A stretch of DNA of 64,000 nucleotides from Nocardia iowensis (GCF_019222765.1 NZ_CP078145.1:4898001-4962000), one strand, 5' to 3'; shown: positions 8,932 to 17,289, counted from the first letter of the stretch. Numbers and translations: made by a program. Notes: generated from the letters alone by a model not told the origin.

Positions 8932-10368
8932 ATGACGTCCACGATTGAAGAAGCCAGCTCGGAGAAGGGGCTCGCGCGGGTTGCGCAGTTGCTCGCCAGG
9001 TGGACGGAGAAGTGGTTCCCGGATGCCTATGTGGTCGCGCTTGCCGGGGTGTTCTTGGTGGCGGTCGCCGCGCTGGCCAACGGCTCGTCGCCGAAAGCGG
9101 TCGTCAATGCGTTCGGTGATGGCTTCTGGGATCTGACCGCCTTCACGCTGCAGATGGCGATGGTGGTGCTCAGCGGGTACGTCGTCGCCACGTCCCCGCC
9201 GATCGCGCGGCTGATCGACCGGCTGGCCACCGTGCCGCAAACCGCTGCTGGCGCAGTGAGTTTCGTCGCGTTCCTGTCCTGCTCGATATCGCTGCTGAAC
9301 TGGGGACTCAGCTTGGTTTTCGGCGGTCTGCTTGCCCGTGCGATCGCCCGTCGCACCGATCTACGGGTGGACTATCGCGCGCTCGGCGCGGCGGCGTTCA
9401 TGGGCTTGGGTGCCGTGTGGGCGCTGGGCATATCCTCCTCGGCGGCGCAGCTACAGGCCACCGCCACCTCCCTGCCGCCGGCCCTGCTGAAGATCACCGG
9501 TGTCCTCGACTTCGGACGCACCATCTTCACCTGGCAATCCATGCTCACCTGCGCCATCATCCTGGCGCTGACCGTGGTGATCGCGCACTTCTCGGCACCG
9601 AAGGGCGCGGCCATCAAAACGGCTCAGGAACTAGAGGTCGATCTGGACGACCAGCCCGCGGAAGTGGCGCCGCGCTCGCGACCCGGGGAATGGCTCGAGT
9701 ACAGCCCCATCCTGCCCGCTTTGGCGGGCCTGATGACGGTCGGCTGGTTGATCTCCCAACTCTTCAGCAAGCCGATCCTCACCGTTGTCAGCAGCCTCAA
9801 CGGCTACTTGCTGATCTTCCTCATGCTCGGCTTGGTCCTGCACGGGACGCCGCGCAAGTTCTTGCAAGCCGTCTCCCTCGCCGTACCCGCCACGGCCGGG
9901 ATTCTGGTGCAATTTCCCCTATACGCCGCTATGGCCGCGATCCTTACCAAAGCGAAGGGCAGGGGCGGCGTCACGGTCTCCGAGCACCTCGCCGAGTTCT
10001 TCACGAGCATCGGCGGCGGCGGGAGCTTCGCCATCGTCATCGCCATCTACACGGTGGTGCTGGGCCTTTTCGTCCCGTCCGGCGGCGGAAAGTGGCTGGT
10101 GGAAGCCCCTTACGTGATGCAGTCAGCGACCGACGTCCAGATGAACCTGGGCTGGACGGTCCAGATCTACAACGTCGCCGAGGCGCTGCCGAACCTCATC
10201 AATCCGTTCTTCATGCTGCCCCTGCTGGCAGTACTCAAACTGCGGGCGCGCGACCTCGTCGGTTTCACGTTCTTGCAGTTCATCTTCCACCTGCCGGTGG
10301 TATTGCTGCTGGTGTGGTTGCTCGGCATGACGTTCGACTACGTCCCGCCGATCTTGCCCAGCCAGTGA
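8932..10368 (+). CDS. Short-chain fatty acid transporter, AtoE family
   Basis: 478-aa polytopic carrier with about ten or more transmembrane helices. The N-terminal helix with RWTEKWFPDAYVVAL, the SCSISLLNWGLSLVFGG segment and the C-terminal FVPSGGGKW motif are hallmarks of the AtoE (TIGR00366) family, which imports acetoacetate and other short-chain acids. A hydrophilic loop rich in Asp/Glu (about residues 235-260) splits the two halves, as usual. AGAGGAA precedes the ATG. It stands alone: no ato CoA-transferase genes are adjacent, so its substrate here is not shown by context. Confidence 0.88.
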   Translation: MTSTIEEASSEKGLARVAQLLARWTEKWFPDAYVVALAGVFLVAVAALANGSSPKAVVNAFGDGFWDLTAFTLQMAMVVLSGYVVATSPPIARLIDRLATVPQTAAGAVSFVAFLSCSISLLNWGLSLVFGGLLARAIARRTDLRVDYRALGAAAFMGLGAVWALGISSSAAQLQATATSLPPALLKITGVLDFGRTIFTWQSMLTCAIILALTVVIAHFSAPKGAAIKTAQELEVDLDDQPAEVAPRSRPGEWLEYSPILPALAGLMTVGWLISQLFSKPILTVVSSLNGYLLIFLMLGLVLHGTPRKFLQAVSLAVPATAGILVQFPLYAAMAAILTKAKGRGGVTVSEHLAEFFTSIGGGGSFAIVIAIYTVVLGLFVPSGGGKWLVEAPYVMQSATDVQMNLGWTVQIYNVAEALPNLINPFFMLPLLAVLKLRARDLVGFTFLQFIFHLPVVLLLVWLLGMTFDYVPPILPSQ

Positions 10369-10370
10369 CC

Positions 10371-10616
10371 TCAGCCAGCTGCTCGGCGGAACAAACGCCG
10401 GACGCGTCCACGGATACCGGAGCGGGCCTGCGGTACCGGGGCAGCGGTTTCGGCGACCGCCTCGGCCGCCGTCGCCTGGGCGAATCGCACGTGCAGCTGC
10501 TCGCGCACCTGGTCCGGCGTGTAGGCGCGGCGACGGCGCTCCGCGCGCACGACCACCACCCCGGTGGCAACCACACCGGCCGCACCCGCCAATCCCACTG
10601 CCTTCCACCACCTCAT
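10371..10616 (-). CDS. Small single-pass membrane protein
   Basis: 81-aa protein: an N-terminal hydrophobic helix (VGLAGAAGVVATGVVVV), then the basic RAERRRRAYTPDQVREQL segment, an Ala-rich linker and a very basic tail (RGRVRRLFRRAAG). The ATG at 10616 is 18 bp from the divergent gene at 10635. The layout fits small actinobacterial membrane-anchored proteins of unknown role. Its stop lies 2 bp from the end of the AtoE-like gene on the other strand. Confidence 0.65.
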   Translation of the reverse strand: MRWWKAVGLAGAAGVVATGVVVVRAERRRRAYTPDQVREQLHVRFAQATAAEAVAETAAPVPQARSGIRGRVRRLFRRAAG

Positions 10617-10634
10617 ACCGCATAGGCTACGGCC

Positions 10635-11291
10635 ATGACGGGTACGGGCATCAGTCTGGACCGAGCACTCGAGCTCACCAGAACCGGCGACATCTGGCTG
10701 TTCCGTGGCCATTCGGCGGCCGACCGGGCAATCCGGATGACGACGAACAGTCCGGTGAACCATGTCGGCATGTCCGTGGTGCTCGACGATCTGCCCGCGC
10801 TGATCTGGCATGCGGAACTCGGCCGATCACTGCCCGACATGTGGTCGGGTGCCGCGCACCGCGGCGTCCAGTTGCACAATCTGCGCGATGCCGTGCTGGT
10901 GTGGGCCCACCGCTACGGTCAGCAGGCCTGGTTGCGCCAATTGAATCGGCCGGCCACCCGCGAGATGGAGGACAGCCTGCTGCGCACCATCGCCCGGCTC
11001 GACGGAACTCCGTTCCCTTCCACGGCCGGTCTCGCCGGACGTTGGCTACGCGGCCGGGCGCGTCTCCCGCGCCGCAAGCCGCGCAAGGCGGCCGCGCGAG
11101 AGTTGGAGAACGCGTATTGCGCGGAAATCGTAGCCACGACATACCAGGCGATGGGACTGTTGCCGCAGAACCGTAGCCCCAATTGGTATGACCCGGGCCG
11201 ATTCTGGAGCGGAGACGGACTGCGGCTGTCCGGCGGCTACGAACTGGGTGGCGAGATAGCGGTCCAGACGCCAGGGCCGGGACAACCTTAG
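10635..11291 (+). CDS. Permuted papain-like (NlpC/P60-related, YiiX-type) protein
   Basis: 218 aa. The order of catalytic elements is the permuted one: GDIWLFRG and VNHVGMSVVL (His) come first and AYCAEIVATTYQAMGLL (Cys) comes late, as in YiiX/LRAT-type hydrolases. These act as peptidases, amidases or acyltransferases, often on lipids or cell wall. No signal peptide is visible, so a cytoplasmic or lipid-facing role is more likely than an exported one. Substrate unknown. It is divergent from the small membrane protein and convergent with the membrane protein at 11288, overlapping its end by 4 bp. Confidence 0.75.
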   Translation: MTGTGISLDRALELTRTGDIWLFRGHSAADRAIRMTTNSPVNHVGMSVVLDDLPALIWHAELGRSLPDMWSGAAHRGVQLHNLRDAVLVWAHRYGQQAWLRQLNRPATREMEDSLLRTIARLDGTPFPSTAGLAGRWLRGRARLPRRKPRKAAARELENAYCAEIVATTYQAMGLLPQNRSPNWYDPGRFWSGDGLRLSGGYELGGEIAVQTPGPGQP

Positions 11292-11836
11292 TCTTCGGGT
11301 TCCGGGTCGGGCCGGGTCCAGCCGAGGACCATGGCCGGCGTGCAGCCGCCGACGAGCAACATCACCAATGCCATCAATCCGCCTGCGTAGGCCATACTTT
11401 CGTTGGTGCCCTCGGTGATCACCGCACCGACGATCAGGTAGGCGATCGGGATCATCATCAGATTTTGGGTGACCGTCAGGCCGATGGAGCGTGCGCTGTC
11501 GCGTTGTGCGAGCTCGAATTCGTCCAGGACGGCGCCCGGTGCGTCGCCGCGGCGCCCGGAGACGATCTGCAACATGATCCACAGCGGGAAGAACACGACG
11601 CTGGCGGGCAACCACAACAACGGAGCCCACTGCACCCCGAACGCGCACAACACACTGACGGCGAGCATGAACGCGAAGGTCAGCGCCAACCCGACGACCA
11701 GCATTCGGCGCCGACTCCTGGTTCGCCAGCCGGGCAACGACTTCGACCAGGTGCGCTCGTGCTTGGCGAAGCGCTGGGCGCGGTAGTCCTGGTAGCGCTC
11801 GATCGGATTTCGCCGCGAATGGGCAATGGAGTTCAT
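11288..11836 (-). CDS. Four-helix membrane protein coupled to an XRE regulator
   Basis: 182-aa integral membrane protein with hydrophobic stretches at about residues 45-85 and 125-170 (two pairs). The N-terminus is basic (YRAQRFAKHERTWSK). The ATG at 11836 has AGAAGG six bases upstream, better than the upstream TTG at 11857. It follows the XRE gene by 17 bp in the same direction, a common actinobacterial pair in which a small Cro/C1-type regulator precedes a membrane protein of unknown role. No catalytic motif seen. Confidence 0.72.
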   Translation of the reverse strand: MNSIAHSRRNPIERYQDYRAQRFAKHERTWSKSLPGWRTRSRRRMLVVGLALTFAFMLAVSVLCAFGVQWAPLLWLPASVVFFPLWIMLQIVSGRRGDAPGAVLDEFELAQRDSARSIGLTVTQNLMMIPIAYLIVGAVITEGTNESMAYAGGLMALVMLLVGGCTPAMVLGWTRPDPEPED

Positions 11837-11853
11837 CGGAACCTTCTTTCGGA

Positions 11854-12120
11854 TCAAGTGGTGCGCCCGTAGAGCTCGGTGGACAGCGGCGCGAACTGCG
11901 TGCGAGAGAACACCGCCTCCACCGGCAACCCGAAGACGTCGCAGATGCGCATCGCCAGGTCGAGGCTCGGGTAGTGGTCACCGCGCTCGAGCGCTCCGAC
12001 GGTCTGCGGATTGACCTCGATACGCGCGGCCAGCTCAGCCCGGCTCATCCGCCGCTCGGCCCGAAGCACGCCGATACGGTTGTAGATCGGTAGGCTTTCA
12101 CCCCTCTTCACCGGACTCAT
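11854..12120 (-). CDS. XRE-family (Cro/C1) small regulator
   Basis: 88 aa. Helix-turn-helix at about residues 13-65: RAERRMSRAELAARIEVNPQTV with the recognition helix and then ALERGDHYPSLDLAMRICDVFGLPVEAVF, the standard ending of small XRE proteins. The ATG at 12120 is used because sequence before it lacks any regulator-like features. A 15-bp inverted repeat abuts the start codon, so autoregulation is likely. Partner is the downstream membrane protein. Confidence 0.83.
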   Translation of the reverse strand: MSPVKRGESLPIYNRIGVLRAERRMSRAELAARIEVNPQTVGALERGDHYPSLDLAMRICDVFGLPVEAVFSRTQFAPLSTELYGRTT

Positions 12121-12156
12121 ACAACTAAGTGTTGTAAAAACCCAACAGAATGTCAA
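12121..12156 (-). promoter_or_regulatory. Inverted repeat and -35-like box upstream of XRE gene
   Basis: ACAAC-N5-GTTGT (12121-12135) touches the start codon of the XRE gene. A TTGACA sequence on the minus strand lies at 12156-12151. A matching -10 box at standard spacing is not clear. The repeat is a likely operator (inference). Confidence 0.45.
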
Positions 12157-12169
12157 ATGGGTACACCGC

Positions 12170-13636
12170 TCACTTCCGCAGACCACCATGCTCGTAGCAG
12201 GCCGGATCGAAGGTCCGGGTGGCGGCGGCATAGGCGACGTGCGAACCGGGCCATACCGCGAAGACCTTGCCTTCCTCGGTGTGATACCAGCCGGGGCAGC
12301 CGCTGGTGAAGACCGTATTGCGCAGTCGCCGTTGCAGTTTGGCGTTGAAACGGTCCTGCACGTCTGGCCGGACATCGAGCCAGCCGCCCGTCCGCGCCAA
12401 GTGCTGCAAGGCCAGCCGGGTGTACCGAGCCTGCTTTTCCAACAGGAAGGTGATGGTGTTGGTCAGCGAACCGGTGTTCGGGCCGTACATCATGAACAGA
12501 TTCGGGTACCCGGACGCGCTGATGCCCAGGTACGCCTGCGGGCCGCGCTTCCATTCGGTGTGCAGTTTCCGGCCGTCGCGTCCGGTGATGTCGATCGGCG
12601 CCAGGTACTCGTTCGGCGTGAAGCCGGTGCACCACACGATCACGTCGACGTCGATTGCGGTGCCGTCGGCGAGCACCAGACCTGTCGGCGTCACCCGCCG
12701 CACGCCCTCGGTGTGCACGCGCACATGCGGACGATCCAGCGCCGGGTACCAGTCGGTGGACAGGAGCACGCGATTGCAGCCGATCTTGTAGTCCGGCGTC
12801 ACCGCCGCACGCAGTGCCGGATCCTTGATCTCCCGGCGAATCTTCGCGCGCAGCAGTGCGTGATAGAGCGCGCGCAGCGGGTCCGCGGCATTGAAGATCA
12901 TCGGTACCCGCATTTCGTACCAGAGCCATTCGACGTTGTGTTCCAGCCGGGCCATACCGGGCAGCCGATGCGCCAGTCGATGGGCGAGACCGGTGCCGCG
13001 GTGGTTGTACTTGTTGGCGACCCAGTTCGGGGAGCGCTGGACGACGTGCATCAACGCGACCCGGTCCACGATGGCGGGCACCAGTTGGATGGCGCTCGCG
13101 CCGCTGCCGACCACCGCGACGCGTTTGCCCGCCAGCTCGACGGAGTGATCCCACTCGGCCGAATGGAACTGCGCGCCAGCGAAATCCGCGAGCCCGTCCA
13201 GGTTCGGAATCCTCGGCCGGGACAACTGTCCGGTGGCGCAGATCAGTGCGTCGAACTCCTTGGTCCGGCCGTCGGCGAACTCGACGACCCAGCGTCCCTC
13301 GTCACGGAAGGTCGCCGCGACCACTTCGGTGCCGAACCTGATCTTGGGTGTGATGCCGAACCGGTCGGCGCAGCGGCGCAGATACGCGTGGATTTCCGGC
13401 TGTGACCCGTAACGCGCCGACCACTCCGGTTCCAGCGCGTAGGAGAAGCAGTAGGTCGGCGACGGCACGTCACACGCGGCGCCGGGATAGCTGTTCGCCC
13501 GCCACACTCCGCCGACGGAATCACCTCGCTCGAACACCTCGTAGGTGTGAATCCCATTGCGGTCCAGCTCGATAGCGGCGGCCAAGCCGCCGAACCCAGC
13601 GCCGATGACGGCCACCGATGGCATTGATCCGGTCAT
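12170..13636 (-). CDS. Baeyer-Villiger type flavin monooxygenase
   Basis: 488-aa FAD/NADPH enzyme of the group that oxidises ketones to esters. Seen: VAVIGAGFGGLAAAIEL at the N-terminus, the SYPGAACDVPS substrate-side segment typical of Baeyer-Villiger enzymes, the fingerprint-like FAGAQFHSAEWDHS, and the second Rossmann motif VAVVGSGASAIQLVP. Differs from the EthA-like enzyme at 2511, being of the cyclohexanone/phenylacetone side. ATG at 13636; a second Met four residues in is also possible. A 19-bp tandem-repeat array lies between it and the upstream AraC gene. Its last residues (FDPACYEHGGLRK) have a close copy in the fragment at 17200. Confidence 0.9.
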   Translation of the reverse strand: MTGSMPSVAVIGAGFGGLAAAIELDRNGIHTYEVFERGDSVGGVWRANSYPGAACDVPSPTYCFSYALEPEWSARYGSQPEIHAYLRRCADRFGITPKIRFGTEVVAATFRDEGRWVVEFADGRTKEFDALICATGQLSRPRIPNLDGLADFAGAQFHSAEWDHSVELAGKRVAVVGSGASAIQLVPAIVDRVALMHVVQRSPNWVANKYNHRGTGLAHRLAHRLPGMARLEHNVEWLWYEMRVPMIFNAADPLRALYHALLRAKIRREIKDPALRAAVTPDYKIGCNRVLLSTDWYPALDRPHVRVHTEGVRRVTPTGLVLADGTAIDVDVIVWCTGFTPNEYLAPIDITGRDGRKLHTEWKRGPQAYLGISASGYPNLFMMYGPNTGSLTNTITFLLEKQARYTRLALQHLARTGGWLDVRPDVQDRFNAKLQRRLRNTVFTSGCPGWYHTEEGKVFAVWPGSHVAYAAATRTFDPACYEHGGLRK

Positions 13637-13701
13637 GCGGCAACGGTAGGAACCGAGCGGCCCGGCAAGCCATGCCCGGCGCGGGCGGTCTTTTGTCTTT
13701 T

Positions 13702-13773
13702 GCGGACAGCTCAGCGCCTTCCGGACAGCTCAGCGCCTTCCGGACAGCTCAGCGCCTTGCGGACAGCTCAGCG
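13702..13773. repeat. 19-bp tandem repeat array, 3.8 copies
   Basis: The unit GCGGACAGCTCAGCGCCTT occurs at 13702-13720, 13721-13739 and 13740-13758 (first base g or c) with a partial fourth at 13759-13773. Copies are nearly identical. The last copy contains the stop codon of the AraC gene, and the array ends about 65 bp before the Baeyer-Villiger gene start. AraC proteins bind direct repeats of near this size, so the array may be the activator site for the monooxygenase (inference). Confidence 0.85.
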
Positions 13774-14790
13774 ACGGGACCGGCCGGGCGCCGTGCCCGT
13801 CCATCGCCGGTAGGCACGGGAGAATCCCGCCGCGTCGTGGTAGCCGAGGCGGCGGGCGACGTCGGCGAGGGTGAGGCCGGCGGCGAGCAGTTCGTCCGCG
13901 ATCGCCGCGCGCACCTCGTCGACCAGCTCGCGGTAGGTGGTGCCCTCAGCCCGCAGCCTGCGGCGCAGGGTGCGGGCGTCGATGTGCAGGTAGTCGGCGA
14001 TCCGTGCCATCGTCGGTCCGGTGTCGAGCTCGGCGAGCACCAGCGACCGCACGTGCGCCGCGACACCGCGGCGGGCGCGCCGAGCCTCGAGGGTGCGCAG
14101 GCATTGCGCCTCGAGTTCGCGGACGGCGATCGGATCGGCATGCGGCAGGGAGGCGTCGAGCGCGGTGCGCTGCACGACGATTCGGTGCCGCGGAGCTCCC
14201 GAGCGCAGCGAGACGTCACCGAGCACGGCAGCCAATGCCGCCGCGCGCGGGCCCGTGAAGCGGGTCTCGATGCGCACCCGGTGCCGCGGGTCGACCGCCA
14301 CCGGCAGCAGGTGCGCGATCTTGGCCAATTCGCGCTCGACGAAGAAATCGCGCACGTCCGCCGGGATCTGCTCGTCATCGAACACCACCGCCACCTCGGC
14401 GCCGGACTCCTCGAGCACCGGCTGGATGAACGCGAAGGACAGTTCGGCGTATCGCACGCCGAGGCGCAGCACCTCGCGCAACGTCGGGCTGGACAGGATC
14501 GCGTAGCCCCAGATCCCCAGGCTGGCAATGGTATACCTGCGACCAGCCTCGGTGCCGAGCCCAGGACTGTCCCCGAGAGCTCTGATCAGGTTGCGGGCCA
14601 CGGTCAATTCCTGCCCCGCCTCCAGCTGAAAGCCCGGCGCGACCAGATCTTCGGCGCGCAGGCCGCTACCGGCCAGGCAGGCTCCGACGGTCATTCCGCG
14701 CTCGGTGCCCACCTCGACCAGAATCCGAGCCGCTGCCGCCGCACGCGGATGATCCCAGCCCGGCGCCACCGATACCGCCGCCACCATCAT
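13768..14790 (-). CDS. AraC-family regulator, VirS-like
   Basis: 340 aa with an N-terminal AraC-arabinose-binding-like region (about 20-205) and a C-terminal HTH_18 double helix-turn-helix (about 240-335): ARIADYLHIDARTLRRRLRA then LADVARRLGYHDAAGFSRAY. Size and layout match the VirS/OruR type, which activates mymA-like monooxygenase genes in mycobacteria; here a monooxygenase gene lies directly downstream. The start has two adjacent Met codons at 14790 and 14787. It follows the MpaB-like oxygenase by 35 bp, so it may be partly read from that promoter. Confidence 0.85.
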   Translation of the reverse strand: MMVAAVSVAPGWDHPRAAAAARILVEVGTERGMTVGACLAGSGLRAEDLVAPGFQLEAGQELTVARNLIRALGDSPGLGTEAGRRYTIASLGIWGYAILSSPTLREVLRLGVRYAELSFAFIQPVLEESGAEVAVVFDDEQIPADVRDFFVERELAKIAHLLPVAVDPRHRVRIETRFTGPRAAALAAVLGDVSLRSGAPRHRIVVQRTALDASLPHADPIAVRELEAQCLRTLEARRARRGVAAHVRSLVLAELDTGPTMARIADYLHIDARTLRRRLRAEGTTYRELVDEVRAAIADELLAAGLTLADVARRLGYHDAAGFSRAYRRWTGTAPGRSRR

Positions 14791-14825
14791 CGGAACGGTA
14801 CTCCATCGAAGATGGCTGATTACCG

Positions 14826-16094
14826 CTACCTTCGGAATTCTTCGACCGGCCGGAATTCGGCGGCCCGATCGCCGACCTCATTGCGGTACCAGGTTTCGCG
14901 GCGTCGGCGCTGCACCCGGTCGGCGAGATCGTCGACACCGGGAACGGTGCGGCGCAGGGTCTCCAGGCTGAAGATCACCGGTGCTTGCAGGATGGGATGC
15001 AGCACCCACGGGAAGCGGCGGGGCATGGCGTGACGGGCGTAGGTCGCCGGTGGTAGCCAAACGGCGGTGTAGCCGATCTGCATCCGGTAGTTGAGTTCGT
15101 CGCGAATTCGCTTGGGCCACGGCGTTCCCGGCTTCGGCTCGAAGGCGGGCAGGTAGGACTCCACCAGCTCCGCGCCGTCGGTGCCCGCGGTGTGTGCGCG
15201 TTTGACGAACGCGGCGAACATCAATCGCACGCCGTCTCGAAAGTTCAAGGGGTACCAGTCCGGCTGGACACCGAGCAAGTGGCCCACGTAGCGCCAAAAG
15301 TGCATCGTCGCTTCGATTTCGCGGATCGTGGTCTGATACCCGATGCTCCACAGCGCAAGGCCGGGCACCACACTGCCCGCCATCAGCGTGAGGGTCGCAT
15401 CGCCCACGCTGATCGGCACACCCCAGGCGGCGCGGTCCCATTCTGGCCGCTGAATCAATTTGCGGCGCAAGAAGACATGCATGATGCGCACCCGCATGGC
15501 GGTCTGCCGCCCGCGCCCTCGCTGCGCCAGTCCCCCTGGCTCGGAGACGTCGATCCAGAACCGCACCGTCTCCAGCTGCCGCTTGTGCGCGCGTTCGCCC
15601 GCGTAGCCGCCGGTGTACGAAAGCGGCTTGGTGATCGAGCTTTCCGAATACATCTCCAGCGTGCTGGTGGTGGCGAAGCTGAATACCGAAGTGCCCCAGC
15701 GGCGGAACACCCGAGCACCCTGTTCGACCAGCGCCGGATCCAGCCATTCGGGTGCTTTTTCGAATTCGGCGAACAACCGGACCAGCGACGGCGGAGAGTC
15801 CGGCACGGACTCGACGCCGTGCGCCAGTGCCTGATCGAGCATCGCTCGGCCCGCCTTCGGGCCGAGCTCACCGAGATAGACCTCGTCCACGAAAGCCTCG
15901 GCGACCGGGTCGGCTTGGTAGTAGGCCGCGGCGAAGTTCCTGACCATGGTTTCGTCGGGCTGCGGGTCGAAGCCGACGGCGCGGCGCATGATTCGGCGTG
16001 CCCGCTGGACTCGCGGATCGGTAATCCTTGTCCAGTATCGGAATTCGGACGGTATGGCGTCCGCCGCTGCGCTGTTCGAGGTGTCGGTGACCAT
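14826..16094 (-). CDS. MpaB-like oxygenase (DUF2236 family)
   Basis: 422-aa protein of the oxygenase MpaB / latex-clearing-related DUF2236 family, thought to be haem- or metal-dependent oxygenases. Family-like features seen: an N-terminal helical region with FDPQPDETMVRNFAAAYYQAD, the central AEFEKAPEWLDP, and the FWRYVGHLLGVQPDW segment, usual in this family. ATG at 16094 is chosen because the 10 residues from the upstream Met overlap the operator and look non-coding. Divergent from a TetR gene with a shared palindrome between them, so TetR control is likely. Substrate unknown. Confidence 0.8.
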   Translation of the reverse strand: MVTDTSNSAAADAIPSEFRYWTRITDPRVQRARRIMRRAVGFDPQPDETMVRNFAAAYYQADPVAEAFVDEVYLGELGPKAGRAMLDQALAHGVESVPDSPPSLVRLFAEFEKAPEWLDPALVEQGARVFRRWGTSVFSFATTSTLEMYSESSITKPLSYTGGYAGERAHKRQLETVRFWIDVSEPGGLAQRGRGRQTAMRVRIMHVFLRRKLIQRPEWDRAAWGVPISVGDATLTLMAGSVVPGLALWSIGYQTTIREIEATMHFWRYVGHLLGVQPDWYPLNFRDGVRLMFAAFVKRAHTAGTDGAELVESYLPAFEPKPGTPWPKRIRDELNYRMQIGYTAVWLPPATYARHAMPRRFPWVLHPILQAPVIFSLETLRRTVPGVDDLADRVQRRRRETWYRNEVGDRAAEFRPVEEFRR

Positions 16095-16108
16095 GAACGA
16101 ACTGTAAA

Positions 16109-16124
16109 GTGAGCGAATGCTCAC
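16109..16124. promoter_or_regulatory. Perfect palindrome between MpaB-like and TetR genes
   Basis: GTGAGCGAATGCTCAC has 6-bp perfect arms around GAAT. It lies 15 bp from the oxygenase start (minus strand) and 39 bp from the TetR start (plus strand), where it could repress both genes. Binding by the adjacent TetR protein is inference. Confidence 0.7.
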
Positions 16125-16162
16125 CTTCTACTCTCTTTTGGTTCAACGCAGGGGCGGTTCCG

Positions 16163-16825
16163 ATGTCCGGCGCTGACCGGCGGCGACGCCCCCAGCAGGT
16201 GCGGGCTCGGGAATCCCGGGAACGCATTCTGACCGCTGCCGCTCAGCTTTTCGCCGAACGCGGTATCGCCGACACCTCGACGAACCGCATCGCGGCGCAA
16301 GCCGGGATGAGCATCGGGTCGCTGTACCGGTACTTCGCCGACAAGGACAACATCGTCGAAGAGCTGCGTGAGCGGGTGCTGAGCGAGCTGGAGGAGCGGT
16401 TCGCCGCGACCGTGCTGACCGGCCTCACGGTGTCACCGCGCGAAGCGGTAGCCGCCAGCCTGCGCGCGATCGTCGAGGTGGTGGCACAGCGGGAGGGGCT
16501 GGTCCGCGCACTCGCTGCGGAGGCAACCGTACAGGGTGTCGGTCTACCCGACCTGGAGCGCAGACTGCTGGTGCTCACCAGGGCCTACCTGCTGCACCAG
16601 CTCGGCCCGGGCCCGCAGGAAGAACTCGAAGTCCGCGCCTTCGTCATGGCGAACGCTGGCCTCGCGGCAAGCCTGCGCTTCGCCCTCGGCCCGACACCCG
16701 CCGTCGATCGCGACCGCCTGATCACCGAGACCGCCGACATGATCGGCGACTGGCTCGACGCCGTCGCCCACCGCCGCGAAGACGGCGGGCGGCTACCCCG
16801 ACAAGATCGATCGACCATTCGCTAG
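16163..16825 (+). CDS. TetR-family transcriptional regulator
   Basis: 220-aa repressor. The HTH lies at about residues 33-52 (IAAQAGMSIGSLYRYFADKD), preceded by RILTAAAQLFAERG, all standard for TetR. I use the ATG at 16163, with AGGGGCGG upstream, and not the earlier GTG at 16109, which lies inside the palindrome. Divergent from the MpaB-like oxygenase, its likely target. It may also control the small membrane ORF at 16907, in front of which further inverted repeats lie. Confidence 0.87.
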   Translation: MSGADRRRRPQQVRARESRERILTAAAQLFAERGIADTSTNRIAAQAGMSIGSLYRYFADKDNIVEELRERVLSELEERFAATVLTGLTVSPREAVAASLRAIVEVVAQREGLVRALAAEATVQGVGLPDLERRLLVLTRAYLLHQLGPGPQEELEVRAFVMANAGLAASLRFALGPTPAVDRDRLITETADMIGDWLDAVAHRREDGGRLPRQDRSTIR

Positions 16826-16837
16826 ATCCAGGAATTA

Positions 16838-16876
16838 GCTAACATTTAGCAATACATATCTGATAAGGTAAATGTT
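16838..16876. promoter_or_regulatory. Nested inverted repeats in AT-rich gap before small ORF
   Basis: GCTAA-CAT-TTAGC (16838-16850) is a short palindrome. AACATTTA (16841-16848) is also matched by TAAATGTT (16869-16876), 20 bp away. The region is unusually AT-rich for this window and directly precedes an ORF with a strong ribosome site, so it probably holds promoter and operator elements. No clear U-run follows, so a terminator is less likely. Confidence 0.5.
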
Positions 16877-16906
16877 CAGATCAAACGATCAGCTAGGAGG
16901 CTTTCC

Positions 16907-17026
16907 ATGGACGTCAACAATCTCGAGGGTGCACTCATGTGGCTCGCGATCCTCACCCCGCTGGCAATCATCGGTGGCGCATATCAGCTCATCACCGGGA
17001 TAGGTCACTTGCTCGGCATCGGCTGA
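16907..17026 (+). CDS. Small membrane protein, 39 aa
   Basis: Short ORF with a perfect AGGAGG (16895-16900) six bases before ATG. It encodes MDVNNLEGAL followed by a hydrophobic helix (WLAILTPLAIIGGAY) and a glycine-rich end (GIGHLLGIG). One predicted transmembrane span with a short acidic N-terminus. Coding is supported by the ribosome site and the AT-rich, palindrome-containing promoter region; function unknown. Could be a membrane peptide regulator or a toxin-like peptide, but nothing proves either. Confidence 0.6.
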   Translation: MDVNNLEGALMWLAILTPLAIIGGAYQLITGIGHLLGIG

Positions 17027-17199
17027 GGGCCGCACGGGACAACACTGCGCCAGCCCAGCGACAAAGGCGTCGCGCAAATTCAGCATTCCGAACGCCGATT
17101 GCCGAGCACTACCGGCCGAAACCACAGGCTACTACGTAGCAATCGACGTATTCCTAGGCGATCAGCGCCACGGACCCGGTCCCGACCGCCACGTCCTGC

Positions 17200-17289
17200 T
17201 CACTTCGACACACCGCCGTGCTCGTAGCGGGCCGGGTCGAAGGAGATCCCCCGGTCCGCGCCTGACACCCGCACGAAGACGGCGGCCGG
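17200..17289 (-). pseudogene. C-terminal remnant of a Baeyer-Villiger monooxygenase
   Basis: Minus-strand reading, in the same frame as and just after the stop of the alpha/beta hydrolase gene, gives FVRVSGADRGISFDP then ARYEHGGVSK and a stop. This matches the C-terminus of the monooxygenase at 12170 (FDPACYEHGGLRK), also at DNA level. No start or upstream enzyme sequence remains. It appears to be the tail of a deleted gene, with the hydrolase gene now joined in front of it. Confidence 0.7.

Noticed and set aside
13702..13773. CRISPR or minisatellite with spacers
   Set aside because: The copies are directly abutted with no spacer; this is a simple tandem repeat.
17027..17199. A gene in the gap after the small membrane ORF
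   Set aside because: No frame with family similarity or ribosome site was found; only the monooxygenase remnant follows.
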